From the NCBI GenBank assembly GCA_965262255.1, contig OZ253505.1, positions 2,976,001-3,040,000 on the forward strand: a stretch of 64,000 nt of DNA, given 5' to 3'. The notes below the pieces were generated by a model that was not told the DNA's origin, did not search any database, and saw nothing but the letters and a program-made list of their open reading frames with translations. Below are positions 28,243 through 37,381 of this stretch, in pieces. Position 1 is the first letter of the stretch. Each line of letters opens with the position of its first letter. This stretch comes from JANQQC01 sp965262255 (GTDB lineage Bacteria > Pseudomonadota > Alphaproteobacteria > Caulobacterales > Hyphomonadaceae). The translations under genes and the position numbers were made by a program.

Positions 28243-29751
28243 ATGACAGTTCGTCCGATCGCTGGCATAGCCTTAACCCTTATCCTTTCAGCGTGTACCA
28301 CCAAGTTTTTTTCAGGACATCAAGATGACGTATTTGACTTTGACGGCGTGTTCGACGACACCTACGCTGGAGAGATTAATCGAACTGTCGTTCCTCGGAG
28401 ACCCGAAGGACCGCCAAATGTTGTGCTGATTATAGCAGATGATTTAGGGTGGCCCTACCTCGGTTTTCTCGGAGATAAAAATGTTTTAACCCCCAATATG
28501 GATGTTATTGGCCGTGGTGGAACTGTATTCGAGACAGGCCACACGACTGCGAATCACTGTCGTCCTACATTACAAAGCTTGATTACAGGCCTATACCCAA
28601 GTCAGTACGAACGCCGCGTTGCAACGGTTACGGAAAAAACTTTAGACTCGGTATCTATTCCGGAGGATGTCGTAACAGAAAGAGACATCACTCTATATCG
28701 TAGGCAGATTGAGACATCAGCCATTTCGCATTTCGCGACGCTACCGAGACTACTTACAGATTTGGGGTATGTTTCACATCAAAGTGGAAAGTGGTGGGAA
28801 CAATCGTACCAACATGCTGGTTTTACAGAAGGGATGACCAAATCTTGGAACTGGCGTGATGCGTTGGAACTAGGAGATAAATGGTTCTTTACATTTATGG
28901 GAGGAGCCGGCAATGATATTGGCCGGAAAACCATGAGGCCCGTTACAAACTTTGTTCGTGAGAACGCAGAGAAACCTTTTTTCGTCTGGTTTGCTCCGGC
29001 CTTACCGCATACTCCGCTTAATGCTCCTGACAAATTTTACAAATACTACCAAGACAGAGACGAATTGTCTGAGTCAGCAAAACTATACTATGCGAATATA
29101 ACTTGGTTTGATTGGAGTGTCGGAAAATTGCTCGATGTACTTCGTGAGGAACGCCTTCTGGATAACACGCTAATAGTTTACATAAATGATAACGGTTGGG
29201 AACAGCCTGCCGATGTTGAGTATGCAGATAATCACGTTACGTTTGCGAACGGAGGCCCACGAGGGAAAGGTTCCTTCTTTGAGACAGGATTTCGTACACC
29301 AATTATTTTCTATTGGAAAGGTCGAATTTCGGCGGTAAGAGATTTAGCGACTCTTGCAAGTGCGATAGATGTCATGCCGACTATTTTGGACTATGTTGGC
29401 GCTAAGCCCAGTGAGCATTTGCCAGGATACTCGTTACGGCCTGTAATCGAAGGAAAGCACTTAAAAAAACCGCGAGAGTACTTTGTAGGTAAGATGACTC
29501 AACACCGAGCTGGGACTGATTTTCGTGGTAACCCGAGCGATTTTACTGATGATCACATGGGGGCGGCGTTAACGGGTTACTATAGAAGAGATAAGCGTTG
29601 GCATTTTGTCTGGTTACCTCTTTCCGATGAGACAGCCTTGTACGATCTTGAAAAAGACCCTGATCAGGCGCTAGACGTGTCAGATCATCGAAGTGATCTA
29701 ATTTCTCAGTTCAAAGACGATATCAATAGTTGGCGGGATCAATACGAATGA
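28243..29751 (+). CDS. Sulfatase-family lipoprotein
   Basis: A 502-residue alkaline-phosphatase-superfamily sulfatase. The N-terminus is a lipoprotein signal (ALTLILSAC, lipobox LSAC), so it should be membrane-anchored outside the cytoplasm. Metal-site pieces are visible: IIADDLGWPYLG, then NDNGWEQP, and the GKGSFFETGFRTPIIFYW loop. The active-site motif is HTTANHCRPTLQSLITG: the cysteine that becomes formylglycine is present, but the CxPSR arginine is a leucine. Activation or substrate range may therefore differ from that of typical arylsulfatases. No sulfatase-maturing enzyme gene is in the window. The start has AAAGAG upstream. Confidence 0.87.
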   Translation: MTVRPIAGIALTLILSACTTKFFSGHQDDVFDFDGVFDDTYAGEINRTVVPRRPEGPPNVVLIIADDLGWPYLGFLGDKNVLTPNMDVIGRGGTVFETGHTTANHCRPTLQSLITGLYPSQYERRVATVTEKTLDSVSIPEDVVTERDITLYRRQIETSAISHFATLPRLLTDLGYVSHQSGKWWEQSYQHAGFTEGMTKSWNWRDALELGDKWFFTFMGGAGNDIGRKTMRPVTNFVRENAEKPFFVWFAPALPHTPLNAPDKFYKYYQDRDELSESAKLYYANITWFDWSVGKLLDVLREERLLDNTLIVYINDNGWEQPADVEYADNHVTFANGGPRGKGSFFETGFRTPIIFYWKGRISAVRDLATLASAIDVMPTILDYVGAKPSEHLPGYSLRPVIEGKHLKKPREYFVGKMTQHRAGTDFRGNPSDFTDDHMGAALTGYYRRDKRWHFVWLPLSDETALYDLEKDPDQALDVSDHRSDLISQFKDDINSWRDQYE

Positions 29752-29805
29752 GGGAGCATATTTGAGTTTGTTGAGGAATTTGCAGGTTAGGTTGCGAGTA
29801 AATGT

Positions 29806-31104
29806 TCAATTCCATTCTAACCTTAAAGTACTCTGCACAAAGTTGATTAAGTTTTTTGGAATACCTAAATTAATTGCTTCAATCCGCCATTTTGAGAAGG
29901 TCTCAACTGTTCTCTCTAAGACCTGTTTCGCCCGACCGCGTGGCAGACCAGCAAATGCAGCTAGGCTACGGATATCTGAGATATCGAAATCACTAACTTT
30001 ACCGTTCAAGCGCAGCTGATGAAAGCGAGTGAAGTCGCTTCCCGCAGCGTGACACAGGTCATATGCCGGAGCAATACTCCAATGACCTTGTCGATCCATC
30101 AGGAAAGAAAAATTTTTTACATGGTCGTCTTGGTTGCAACCGACCAGATTGAAAACGACTCGTCTAAACTGTTCTTCTAACGAAGATTTTGGCATATTTA
30201 ATCGCTGCATCGTGTTAAACAATTGTTCGTATGAATAGTGGCCACTTTCCCAATAATCATAGTGTGAAATAGCAGCGTACGTTTGAGTAAATACTTTTGG
30301 TTTTCCCCTAGGCCTGTCGAATCGACGAGTCATAAAGTGGTTTCGAGTGTTTTCTGATAGTAACCGGCATTCCATCATGTCGATCGCGCAAGCCTTCGCC
30401 ATCAAATGGTAGCTATATTCAAGAATGCCGTATCCGGACGGGTCGGCTACACCCCAATCTCCATTCATGTTCACTCCATCAAACTTAATCAGCCAATGTT
30501 CGAATCCTTCGTCGAGGTCAATTTGCCCAGAGCGCACTTCCCGGGTTTCGGTGTTAAATGCTACAACTGCTTTTGCTCGCGCCCCGCCAGCAGATGCTCC
30601 AACATTGAGAATTTCGAGTAATGTTTCGGAGATGTCAAAAGATTCTATGTTCGCTCTGAGACTTTCTTTTTCTACAAATGCCATATTAGCCAGCATCAAC
30701 AACTGTTCGATCTCTAAGGAAGTGTTAGAAAGATTCTCTCCTTCTAGTGAGGTTTCATACTCAAGCGCTCCCATTCCTCTTTTGCCTATGTAGCACAGGC
30801 GGTCTACGGAATTAAACTCGTTGGATATCCTTCCGGTTTGCTCTAACCATATATCAATAAGTCGATGTCCAAACCTGTCAGGGAGACTGTCTGCAAGCAA
30901 TCCGGGTAGTCCATGAAAACTTCGGGTATGAAGGTTTGAAAACTGATAGACTCTGTTTGCGATTAACGGCATTTTTAGTGGAGACAGTTGAACACCAAGT
31001 TGGACAAAATCTGGATCGTATTCAAATCGTGCGAATCGTTCTCCACTACTCATTGAAACGTAGCCGATTACAGTATCCCAGATTTTCACTGTGGCTACCG
31101 TCAT
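29806..31104 (-). CDS. hipA: HipA-family serine/threonine kinase toxin
   Basis: A 432-residue HipA-family kinase, the toxin of a type II pair. The N-terminal region (VKIWDTVIGYVSMSS ... FARFEYDPDF) matches the HipA N-subdomain. The P-loop-like piece is SAGGARAKAVVAFN. The catalytic segment is GCNQDDHVKNFSFLMD, followed by the metal and activation part IAPAYDLCHAAG. Classic HipA phosphorylates glutamyl-tRNA synthetase and triggers dormancy; the target here is inferred only by family. It overlaps hipB by four bases (ATGA), so the pair is translationally coupled. The gene is intact. Confidence 0.9.
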   Translation of the reverse strand: MTVATVKIWDTVIGYVSMSSGERFARFEYDPDFVQLGVQLSPLKMPLIANRVYQFSNLHTRSFHGLPGLLADSLPDRFGHRLIDIWLEQTGRISNEFNSVDRLCYIGKRGMGALEYETSLEGENLSNTSLEIEQLLMLANMAFVEKESLRANIESFDISETLLEILNVGASAGGARAKAVVAFNTETREVRSGQIDLDEGFEHWLIKFDGVNMNGDWGVADPSGYGILEYSYHLMAKACAIDMMECRLLSENTRNHFMTRRFDRPRGKPKVFTQTYAAISHYDYWESGHYSYEQLFNTMQRLNMPKSSLEEQFRRVVFNLVGCNQDDHVKNFSFLMDRQGHWSIAPAYDLCHAAGSDFTRFHQLRLNGKVSDFDISDIRSLAAFAGLPRGRAKQVLERTVETFSKWRIEAINLGIPKNLINFVQSTLRLEWN

Positions 31105-31433
31105 GACTTTTCGTCTCCCCAGATAACTTCTGAAGGACTGTTTCTTGAATTGCGTCGCTTACTTTTCCCAAGGGCTTCTTCCATCGGTGACTTCATTACT
31201 GGAGGGATAACGGCATCAATGGTATGAACGAGATCTAGAACTTTCAGTATCTTGAGCCAAGTTTCCATCTGGCCATCTTTTCCGGATTCGATTCGACGGA
31301 GTGTTGCCACACCGATACCGGCCTCTTGCGAGATCTGTATTTGAGTAAGACCGTGTTGCTTTCGCAAAGACGCTAACCGTCGACCAAGTTCGCGTAGAAT
31401 CACCTTATCAGGAGAATGTTTTGTAATATTCAT
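31101..31433 (-). CDS. hipB: HipB-like XRE-family antitoxin
   Basis: A 110-residue DNA-binding antitoxin. The helix-turn-helix is LGRRLASLRKQHGLTQIQIS followed by QEAGIGVATLRRIESGK. The C-terminal tail is basic and Pro/Ser-rich. The frame opens at 31556, but I chose the ATG at 31433: the two operator palindromes begin two bases beyond it and the upstream codons are low-complexity. It neutralises HipA and should repress the operon through those operators. Confidence 0.85.
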   Translation of the reverse strand: MNITKHSPDKVILRELGRRLASLRKQHGLTQIQISQEAGIGVATLRRIESGKDGQMETWLKILKVLDLVHTIDAVIPPVMKSPMEEALGKSKRRNSRNSPSEVIWGDEKS

Positions 31434-31434
31434 G

Positions 31435-31450
31435 CTATCTAATATGATAT
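31435..31450. promoter_or_regulatory. hipBA operator O2 (TATC-N6-GATA)
   Basis: CTATC-TAATAT-GATAT, directly upstream of the hipB start codon. It is the same palindrome as the site at 31475-31490, with centres 40 bp apart. HipB proteins elsewhere bind TATCC-N8-GGATA-like palindromes. Confidence 0.65.
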
Positions 31451-31474
31451 ATTTTGTGCAATTTTGCAACAAAA

Positions 31475-31490
31475 ATATCGTAAATGATAT
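31475..31490. promoter_or_regulatory. hipBA operator O1 (ATATC-N6-GATAT)
   Basis: A perfect palindrome ATATC-GTAAAT-GATAT. Reading toward hipB, TTGCAA (17-bp spacer) and CATATT lie between and over the two operators, so a bound repressor would block RNA polymerase. Alternatively, TGCTATAAAAT at about 31535 is an extended -10 for a longer transcript. Confidence 0.68.
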
Positions 31491-31715
31491 AAAAAACATC
31501 AACAAACAGGTCGGTGCAATCCGGTCGCATAATTTTATAGCAGTTCTAGGTTGCATTCTTGTGACGTATGAGCTCTCACGGTTCTACTTGACTTGACATT
31601 TTGAACGAAAGAGCGAATTGCAGATTTCGTTTAACAGATTAATCTTGTTGGGGAAGTCGACTTCAAATATTTTACTATTGTCAAAGAATGTGGTAGTTTC
31701 AAACTTAATTTTGGC

Positions 31716-31952
31716 ATGCTTAATAAGCCAACGACCTGCTTATGCTGGAACCTTCAAGTGAGACACATACTAACTCGAATTTTCTATTTTGGACCGCTGA
31801 TCTTCGCTTTCGGCTTCATCGCGCCTTTGATACTTCAGGTGATCAATCACTTTAAATGGATACCACCATTTGGTATCCAACCTATACTTTTTGCGTTAGT
31901 CGTTGCAGGTATTATCGGCTTAGTTGCGCAAATTAGAGGAAGATGGTTATGA
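31716..31952 (+). CDS. Small two-segment membrane protein, coupled to the desaturase
   Basis: A frame of 78 codons with two hydrophobic segments (FYFGPLIFAFGFIAPLILQV and ILFALVVAGIIGLVAQI) separated by a short loop. No family is recognised. The start is uncertain: ATG 31716 has no clear ribosome-binding site and a GTG 15 codons later is possible. The stop codon overlaps the ATG of the desaturase at 31949 (ATGA), which is good evidence that it is translated and works with that enzyme. Confidence 0.6.
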   Translation: MLNKPTTCLCWNLQVRHILTRIFYFGPLIFAFGFIAPLILQVINHFKWIPPFGIQPILFALVVAGIIGLVAQIRGRWL

Positions 31953-32824
31953 ACAACAACCTTGACTATACAACAATGTCGAGCAAAGAACTGCAGCAGT
32001 TGGAACGCGAAATCGCGGATCGACATATCGGCAAGTTTCCTTATCTAGCGGTATTCTGGTCTATTACGAATTTCGTAACCTTCCTATCATTGTGGCCATT
32101 GGTTCTACTGAATGTTATACCGTTGTGGCTAGGCTTTTGTATTGCAACTGTGTGCGTGACTATATCGTATTTACCCAGCCACGAAGCACAACATGACATC
32201 ATTGCGAAACCAGGAACGAAGTTAAGGTGGCTAAATGAGTTAGTCGGTTGGATTGGCTCAATACCTCTCGTTATACCGTACCCAGTTCTAAAGTATACAC
32301 ATTTAGAACACCATAAACACACGAACAACCCAGAACTGGATCCAGACTATTTCGTTCACGCTGAAACACCTTGGAAATCGGTATGGCAGGGAATACAATC
32401 ACGGCAACCGCGCCCGAAAAATTCTCAAAACGATAGCTATGGCACCACGCTAAAACGAATCGGTCGCGAAAATCTGATCATCGTCTCGGCTTTGACTATA
32501 CTTGGATATTACACTTTGTTAATAACATTAGCATGGACTGGATTTGCTATAGAGGCCGCGCTACTAATTTGGTTACCGAGACATTTGGGATTGAGTTATA
32601 TCGTTTTCTTTTTATCGTGGGCGCCGCATACGGGATTAGGAACAGGTCGTTACAAAGACACGCGGAGCTGGAGATCAATGGTTGGCAATATCGGTTCTTT
32701 AGGGATGCAATTTCACCTCATCCATCATCTATATCCTAGAATACCGCTCTACCGTACGCCTTTGGCCTATTGGGAAATGAAGCCCCTACTAGAACACCGC
32801 AAATGCGAGCTGAACAATCTTTAG
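31949..32824 (+). CDS. Membrane fatty acid desaturase / beta-carotene-type di-iron hydroxylase family
   Basis: About 291 residues with several hydrophobic segments and the three histidine boxes of the membrane di-iron desaturases: HEAQHD, HLEHHKHTN and HLIHHLYP. These bind the di-iron centre and insert a double bond or hydroxyl into a lipid acyl chain or related hydrocarbon. A frame start exists at 31943, but the ATG at 31949 is better spaced from AGAGGA and forms an ATGA overlap with the upstream gene. Its exact substrate (acyl-lipid, carotenoid or other) cannot be decided from the sequence. Confidence 0.85.
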   Translation: MNNNLDYTTMSSKELQQLEREIADRHIGKFPYLAVFWSITNFVTFLSLWPLVLLNVIPLWLGFCIATVCVTISYLPSHEAQHDIIAKPGTKLRWLNELVGWIGSIPLVIPYPVLKYTHLEHHKHTNNPELDPDYFVHAETPWKSVWQGIQSRQPRPKNSQNDSYGTTLKRIGRENLIIVSALTILGYYTLLITLAWTGFAIEAALLIWLPRHLGLSYIVFFLSWAPHTGLGTGRYKDTRSWRSMVGNIGSLGMQFHLIHHLYPRIPLYRTPLAYWEMKPLLEHRKCELNNL

Positions 32825-32889
32825 ACCGAATTCATGGAATGATAAGGAGTTAGCGAATACTGTTGAACAAAGAATTTTTTTCTATCGTG

Positions 32890-32928
32890 ATCGTAGAGTA
32901 GATACCGTCATGTTGCGATGTCTACGAT
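32890..32928. repeat. 8-bp inverted repeat between desaturase and restriction gene
   Basis: ATCGTAGA (32890-32897) pairs with TCTACGAT (32921-32928) across a 23-base loop. It could be a weak terminator for the desaturase unit or an operator for the downstream restriction gene. No T-run follows. Confidence 0.35.
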
Positions 32929-33105
32929 TCTATACTCAGCAAAGACTATAATTCATCGTTGCTAATCTTTGGCAGATGGTGTCGAGAACTGCTAAAGGTA
33001 TTATAAGAAAATGTTCCACTTGCGAACGAGTCATAAGTCGCGTGAACGCACCGTGGGCAATTCAAGGCCGTTCGGTTTATTCTGGCGATTAAAGGCGTAA
33101 CACGA

Positions 33106-36100
33106 ATGCTACAGGACGATATTATCAATGGGAGTTTGTTCTCCACAAATTTCTATACAGAAACTGAAAATTTATCTGCGGGACTCACAGATCTAGAGTT
33201 CGCTGCATTTAGAAAAGGTTTGAGAAAAACCTTTAAAACGTTCTTTAAGGACAGAAATCCTAACGAGCGACAAACTGCGGATACTCTTGTTTTGCCAATC
33301 CTAAAGTTGCTAGGGTGGGATGATGTTATTCAAGAGCAAAATTTGTCAGCTAAGGGGCGTTATGACGTGCCAGACGGCTTACTGTTCTTAGACAAACAGA
33401 ATAAGGAGTTCGCGCAAAGTCAAGAGCAGCAATCCGACAGATTCAAATACGGAGGAGCGATTATTGAGATCAAAAAATGGATTCAACCGATTGATAGACA
33501 AGTTCAAGAAGAGACCAAAGTGCAGTCGCCATCAATGCAAATGTTACGATACATTCGGCGCGTCGACGATCTCACGAACGGGAAACTAAGGTGGGGAATC
33601 TTAACCAATGGTGCCAAATGGAGGCTGTACTATGCAGGTGCAAAGACGATCTCGGAACAATTCTTCGAATTAGATCTTGCGAATGTGTTGATGTTAAAAT
33701 CCTATAATCAAAAAAAGTATAAACTAAAGAGGTCGCAGCGGGTTCACTGGCTGAAGGTTTTTCATTCTGTATTCAACAAGAACGCTTTTAAACCTTCGAC
33801 CGTCGATTCTAAAACATATCACGAGAAGATCATAATTGAAGGTCAGTACTACGAGCGTAGGGTTGGAAACAGCATTTCAGATAAAGTTTTCAATGACGTA
33901 TTTCCGACATTAGTTAAAGCCATTTCTAATGCTTCTCCTGCGACTCCCTTAGGTGAAGTACGTGACGCTTCCTTGATCGTGCTTTATAGGTTGCTGTTCA
34001 TACTATACGCCGAAGATCGTGAACTTTTACCGATCAAGAGTAAGAAATATAGAATTTACAGCCTACGTAGCAATGTGCGTATAGCAATTAGAGAGGAAAC
34101 TGACGGCGAAGATTTGTATTCAAAGAAAGCGTCAAGATTCTGGAGATTTATAAATCTACTGTTTAGTCTGTTAGACAGTGGTGACGAATCGATCGGCCTT
34201 CCGCAGTATAATGGTGGACTTTTCGATAGCAAATCCCATACCGTTTTGAATACGATAGAAATTTCAGACGACACCGTATCTAAGATAGTTTCAGCACTAT
34301 CTTTTGAAGAAACTGAAAAAGGATTGGAATATGTCAGCTACCGAAACCTGTCAATCCAGCAACTAGGTGCAATTTACGAAAGACTATTGGAGTACCGCGT
34401 TCAGAAAATAGACGACGAAATTGTCATTCGACCCAATACATACTCGAGAAAGAACACCGGTAGTTACTATACCTCAGACGATTTAGTGAAGTTAGTGGTT
34501 GAAGAAACAGTCGGTCCACTGATTGAAGAGAAGAGAATGGAGTTCTTCGAAAAAATAGCCTCAATGGATAGTGACGGCCTCGATAAAACCGCATCTCATG
34601 AAGACATAGATTTAACGGTATCAATCCTTAACTTGAAGATTTGCGATCCAGCCATGGGATCGGGTCACTTTCTCTGCAGTTTGGTGGACTATTTGGCCGA
34701 TGAGGTTTGTGAAGCCATTGCACTAGTGGAAAAGCACTTTCAAGAAAAGTTGAGCTCCTATAAGTCGCCGGTTTCATCAGAAATTGAAGATATTCGTAAC
34801 AGAATCATACAGCTCGCAATAGAAAATGGCTGGGAGTTCGACACACAACAGCTGGATGACAGGAAGATAGTGAGGCGTATCATTCTTAAACGATGCGTAT
34901 ATGGTGTGGATAAGAACCCTATGGCGGTCGAACTTGCAAAAGTTTCACTTTGGTTGCATACGTTTACTGTTGGGGCTCCGCTATCATTTATAGATCATCA
35001 TCTCAAGTGCGGTGATAGCTTGTTTGGACTTTGGTTCGCAACGGCGCAAGAGAAATCTAATCGATACGGCTCCCCGCTGATTTGGTCTGATCAGATTCAG
35101 AGTTTGTATGGTGCCACTGGACATTTGAAGGTCTTAGAAGCGATTCCAGATTCTGAAGTTGCAGAGGTGCAAACTTCGATCAAGAAGTATAAAGAATCAG
35201 AGGAACTCGTATCCCCTCTTGACTCCCTAATGAACTTTATACAGGCATTAGATTGGATAGACTTGTCTGACAATGGGCGGTTATCAACGATTCAAGGCTT
35301 TTTTGACGGACGTTTTGGTAAACCGCTGGATATACTTTACAAGAAGGAAAAACCGAAGAATGGTAGTAAAGACACCGCGATCTTTGAGGATGTGCTGTGT
35401 GAAATTGATGAGGTAATTGAGCGAGAGCGATTTTTCAACTGGCAAGTCGCCTTCCCAAGCATATGGAAGGATTGGGAGGAGACAGAATTAGTAGGAGGAT
35501 TTGATGCGATCGTCGGTAATCCGCCTTGGGATCGCACGAAATTAGAACAAGTGGAATGGTTTGCCGAACGAAAACCTGAAATTGCTTTCACAACGAGGGC
35601 ATCTGACAGAAAGAAGATGATCAAGGCGTTAGTTGAATCGGCGGATTCACTTGCGATTGAATACAAAAAAGCGTCAGAACAATCGATCCTATACAGGAAT
35701 CGAGCAAGGAACTGTGGAGAGTTTCCATTGCTTTCGGGCGGTGATTTGAACTTGTACTCGCTTTTCGTTGAGCGTTCAATGAAATTGGCTAAGCCTGACG
35801 GGCGAGTTGGATTGTTAGTGCCTTCGGGCATTGCGCACGATAAGACGGCAGCAAAATTCTTTAAGTCAGTCTCCTCAAAAGGCCAAGTCCGGTCCTACTA
35901 CGACTTCGAGAACGGTAGACGTGGAAAAGGGAAGGAACCTTTTTTTCCTGATGTTCACAACTCGTTCAAGTTTTGTGCAATTACGTTTTCAAAGAAATCT
36001 AGCGATAAACCGACCCAATGCGCTTTCTTTCTTCATGACGTTTCCGAACTGCAAAGAAAAGGTTCCCGATTAGAACTCAGTGTGGCTGATTTTGAGAGAT

Positions 36101-37188
36101 TTAACCCAAATACTCAGACTATGCCAATATTTAGATCGACAAAAGACGCTGAACTCGCCGTTAGAATCTACGACAAATCAGTTCCGTTGGTTAAACACTC
36201 GGACGGTATTGAAACTAAAGCTTGGCCAGTGAAGTTCAGTACAATGTTTCATATGACAAGTGATTCAGAAAAGTTCAGGACTGTTGAGGAACTAAGAAAG
36301 AAAGAAAAGGCCTATCATATTGGAGAAAACGTCTTTGACAGTCCGACCGGGCGATGGCTACCATTATATTTAGGACGCATGTTCAATCAATTTGATCACA
36401 GAGCCGCTTCGGTCTCCTTTAACGAGGAAAATTTGCAGAATCCTAGGTTAAGTGATTTGATATCGACTGACCGCAAGAAAGATCCGAAATTACTGCCAGA
36501 ACACCAATACTGGGTCGCCGAAGATAAAATTGTAAGTGGTTATGTAGGAAGTTGGTTTCTCGCGTTTAGAGCCATAACTAATGCAACAAACGTTAGAACG
36601 ATGATCGCGACGGCTATCCCACGTTCGGCAGTTGGTAACACGGCTCAACTCCTTCTATGGGACGGAGAACCAGCGCAGATTGCTGACAATGCATTGTTGC
36701 TTGGTAATATGAATAGTATTATCTTCGATTTCACTGTTCGTCAGAAAGTTCAAGCAACGGCACTGAACTGGTATATTGTAGAACAGCTACCAGTTATAGA
36801 GAGGGAAGTTTACAAACAGGTAATCTTTGGAGAAAAAAGCGCAAAAGAGGTGGTCAAAGAGATCGTCTTAGAACTGACCTATACCTCTCACAATATGGCT
36901 CCATTTGCTCGTGACCTCGGATATGTTTTTGACGACGGAACTGTAAAACCGCCTTTCGTGTGGGACGATCTAAGGCGATTAACTCTTAAATCTAAACTTG
37001 ATGCAGTTTATTTTCATCTCTATGGCATCACCGCGCCGGACGAAGTTGACTATATCTATTCGACCTTTCCTATTGTGCAAAAGGAGAATGCGAAGACCTA
37101 TGATAATGCGGACATATCGACAAAATTGTGCCTTGACTATCTCAATGCTTTGTCAGCCGGCGACCCAGATGCTGACATAAGTCTGTGA
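33106..37188 (+). CDS. Type IIG-like restriction enzyme with Eco57I-type adenine methylase domain
   Basis: A 1,360-residue single-chain restriction-modification protein. The N-terminal 200 residues look like a PD-(D/E)xK nuclease: RYDVPDGLLF, then GGAIIEIKKW. The central methylase has motif I as DPAMGSGHFLCSLVDYL (near residue 520), motif IV as GNPPWDRTK (NPPW, adenine-N6 type), and YGVDKNPMAVELAKVSLW. The C-terminal part would read the DNA target. The gene appears intact and stands alone with no separate specificity gene, as expected for type IIG; a BREX PglX-like role is possible but no other BREX gene is near. Likely a phage-defence gene. Confidence 0.87.
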   Translation: MLQDDIINGSLFSTNFYTETENLSAGLTDLEFAAFRKGLRKTFKTFFKDRNPNERQTADTLVLPILKLLGWDDVIQEQNLSAKGRYDVPDGLLFLDKQNKEFAQSQEQQSDRFKYGGAIIEIKKWIQPIDRQVQEETKVQSPSMQMLRYIRRVDDLTNGKLRWGILTNGAKWRLYYAGAKTISEQFFELDLANVLMLKSYNQKKYKLKRSQRVHWLKVFHSVFNKNAFKPSTVDSKTYHEKIIIEGQYYERRVGNSISDKVFNDVFPTLVKAISNASPATPLGEVRDASLIVLYRLLFILYAEDRELLPIKSKKYRIYSLRSNVRIAIREETDGEDLYSKKASRFWRFINLLFSLLDSGDESIGLPQYNGGLFDSKSHTVLNTIEISDDTVSKIVSALSFEETEKGLEYVSYRNLSIQQLGAIYERLLEYRVQKIDDEIVIRPNTYSRKNTGSYYTSDDLVKLVVEETVGPLIEEKRMEFFEKIASMDSDGLDKTASHEDIDLTVSILNLKICDPAMGSGHFLCSLVDYLADEVCEAIALVEKHFQEKLSSYKSPVSSEIEDIRNRIIQLAIENGWEFDTQQLDDRKIVRRIILKRCVYGVDKNPMAVELAKVSLWLHTFTVGAPLSFIDHHLKCGDSLFGLWFATAQEKSNRYGSPLIWSDQIQSLYGATGHLKVLEAIPDSEVAEVQTSIKKYKESEELVSPLDSLMNFIQALDWIDLSDNGRLSTIQGFFDGRFGKPLDILYKKEKPKNGSKDTAIFEDVLCEIDEVIERERFFNWQVAFPSIWKDWEETELVGGFDAIVGNPPWDRTKLEQVEWFAERKPEIAFTTRASDRKKMIKALVESADSLAIEYKKASEQSILYRNRARNCGEFPLLSGGDLNLYSLFVERSMKLAKPDGRVGLLVPSGIAHDKTAAKFFKSVSSKGQVRSYYDFENGRRGKGKEPFFPDVHNSFKFCAITFSKKSSDKPTQCAFFLHDVSELQRKGSRLELSVADFERFNPNTQTMPIFRSTKDAELAVRIYDKSVPLVKHSDGIETKAWPVKFSTMFHMTSDSEKFRTVEELRKKEKAYHIGENVFDSPTGRWLPLYLGRMFNQFDHRAASVSFNEENLQNPRLSDLISTDRKKDPKLLPEHQYWVAEDKIVSGYVGSWFLAFRAITNATNVRTMIATAIPRSAVGNTAQLLLWDGEPAQIADNALLLGNMNSIIFDFTVRQKVQATALNWYIVEQLPVIEREVYKQVIFGEKSAKEVVKEIVLELTYTSHNMAPFARDLGYVFDDGTVKPPFVWDDLRRLTLKSKLDAVYFHLYGITAPDEVDYIYSTFPIVQKENAKTYDNADISTKLCLDYLNALSAGDPDADISL

Positions 37189-37381
37189 TTTTAGGTTTGA
37201 CATGCAAAGAACCTCGTCAAACTACTAATCGAACCTTCTACTCGAACGGCAGAGTTACATTTATTTGGCAAATTTTCCGTGTGTTTGAATTGTCGCATTA
37301 AAATCAATATGGTTCATGACTACTTTCTAAGGGACTGCACTTGAGATTGATTCCGGTTATCTCGTAGACTGTTGTCGAAGA

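Noticed and set aside
29762..30019. Plus-strand 85-codon frame after the sulfatase
   Set aside because: Antisense to the 3' end of hipA, with no independent evidence.
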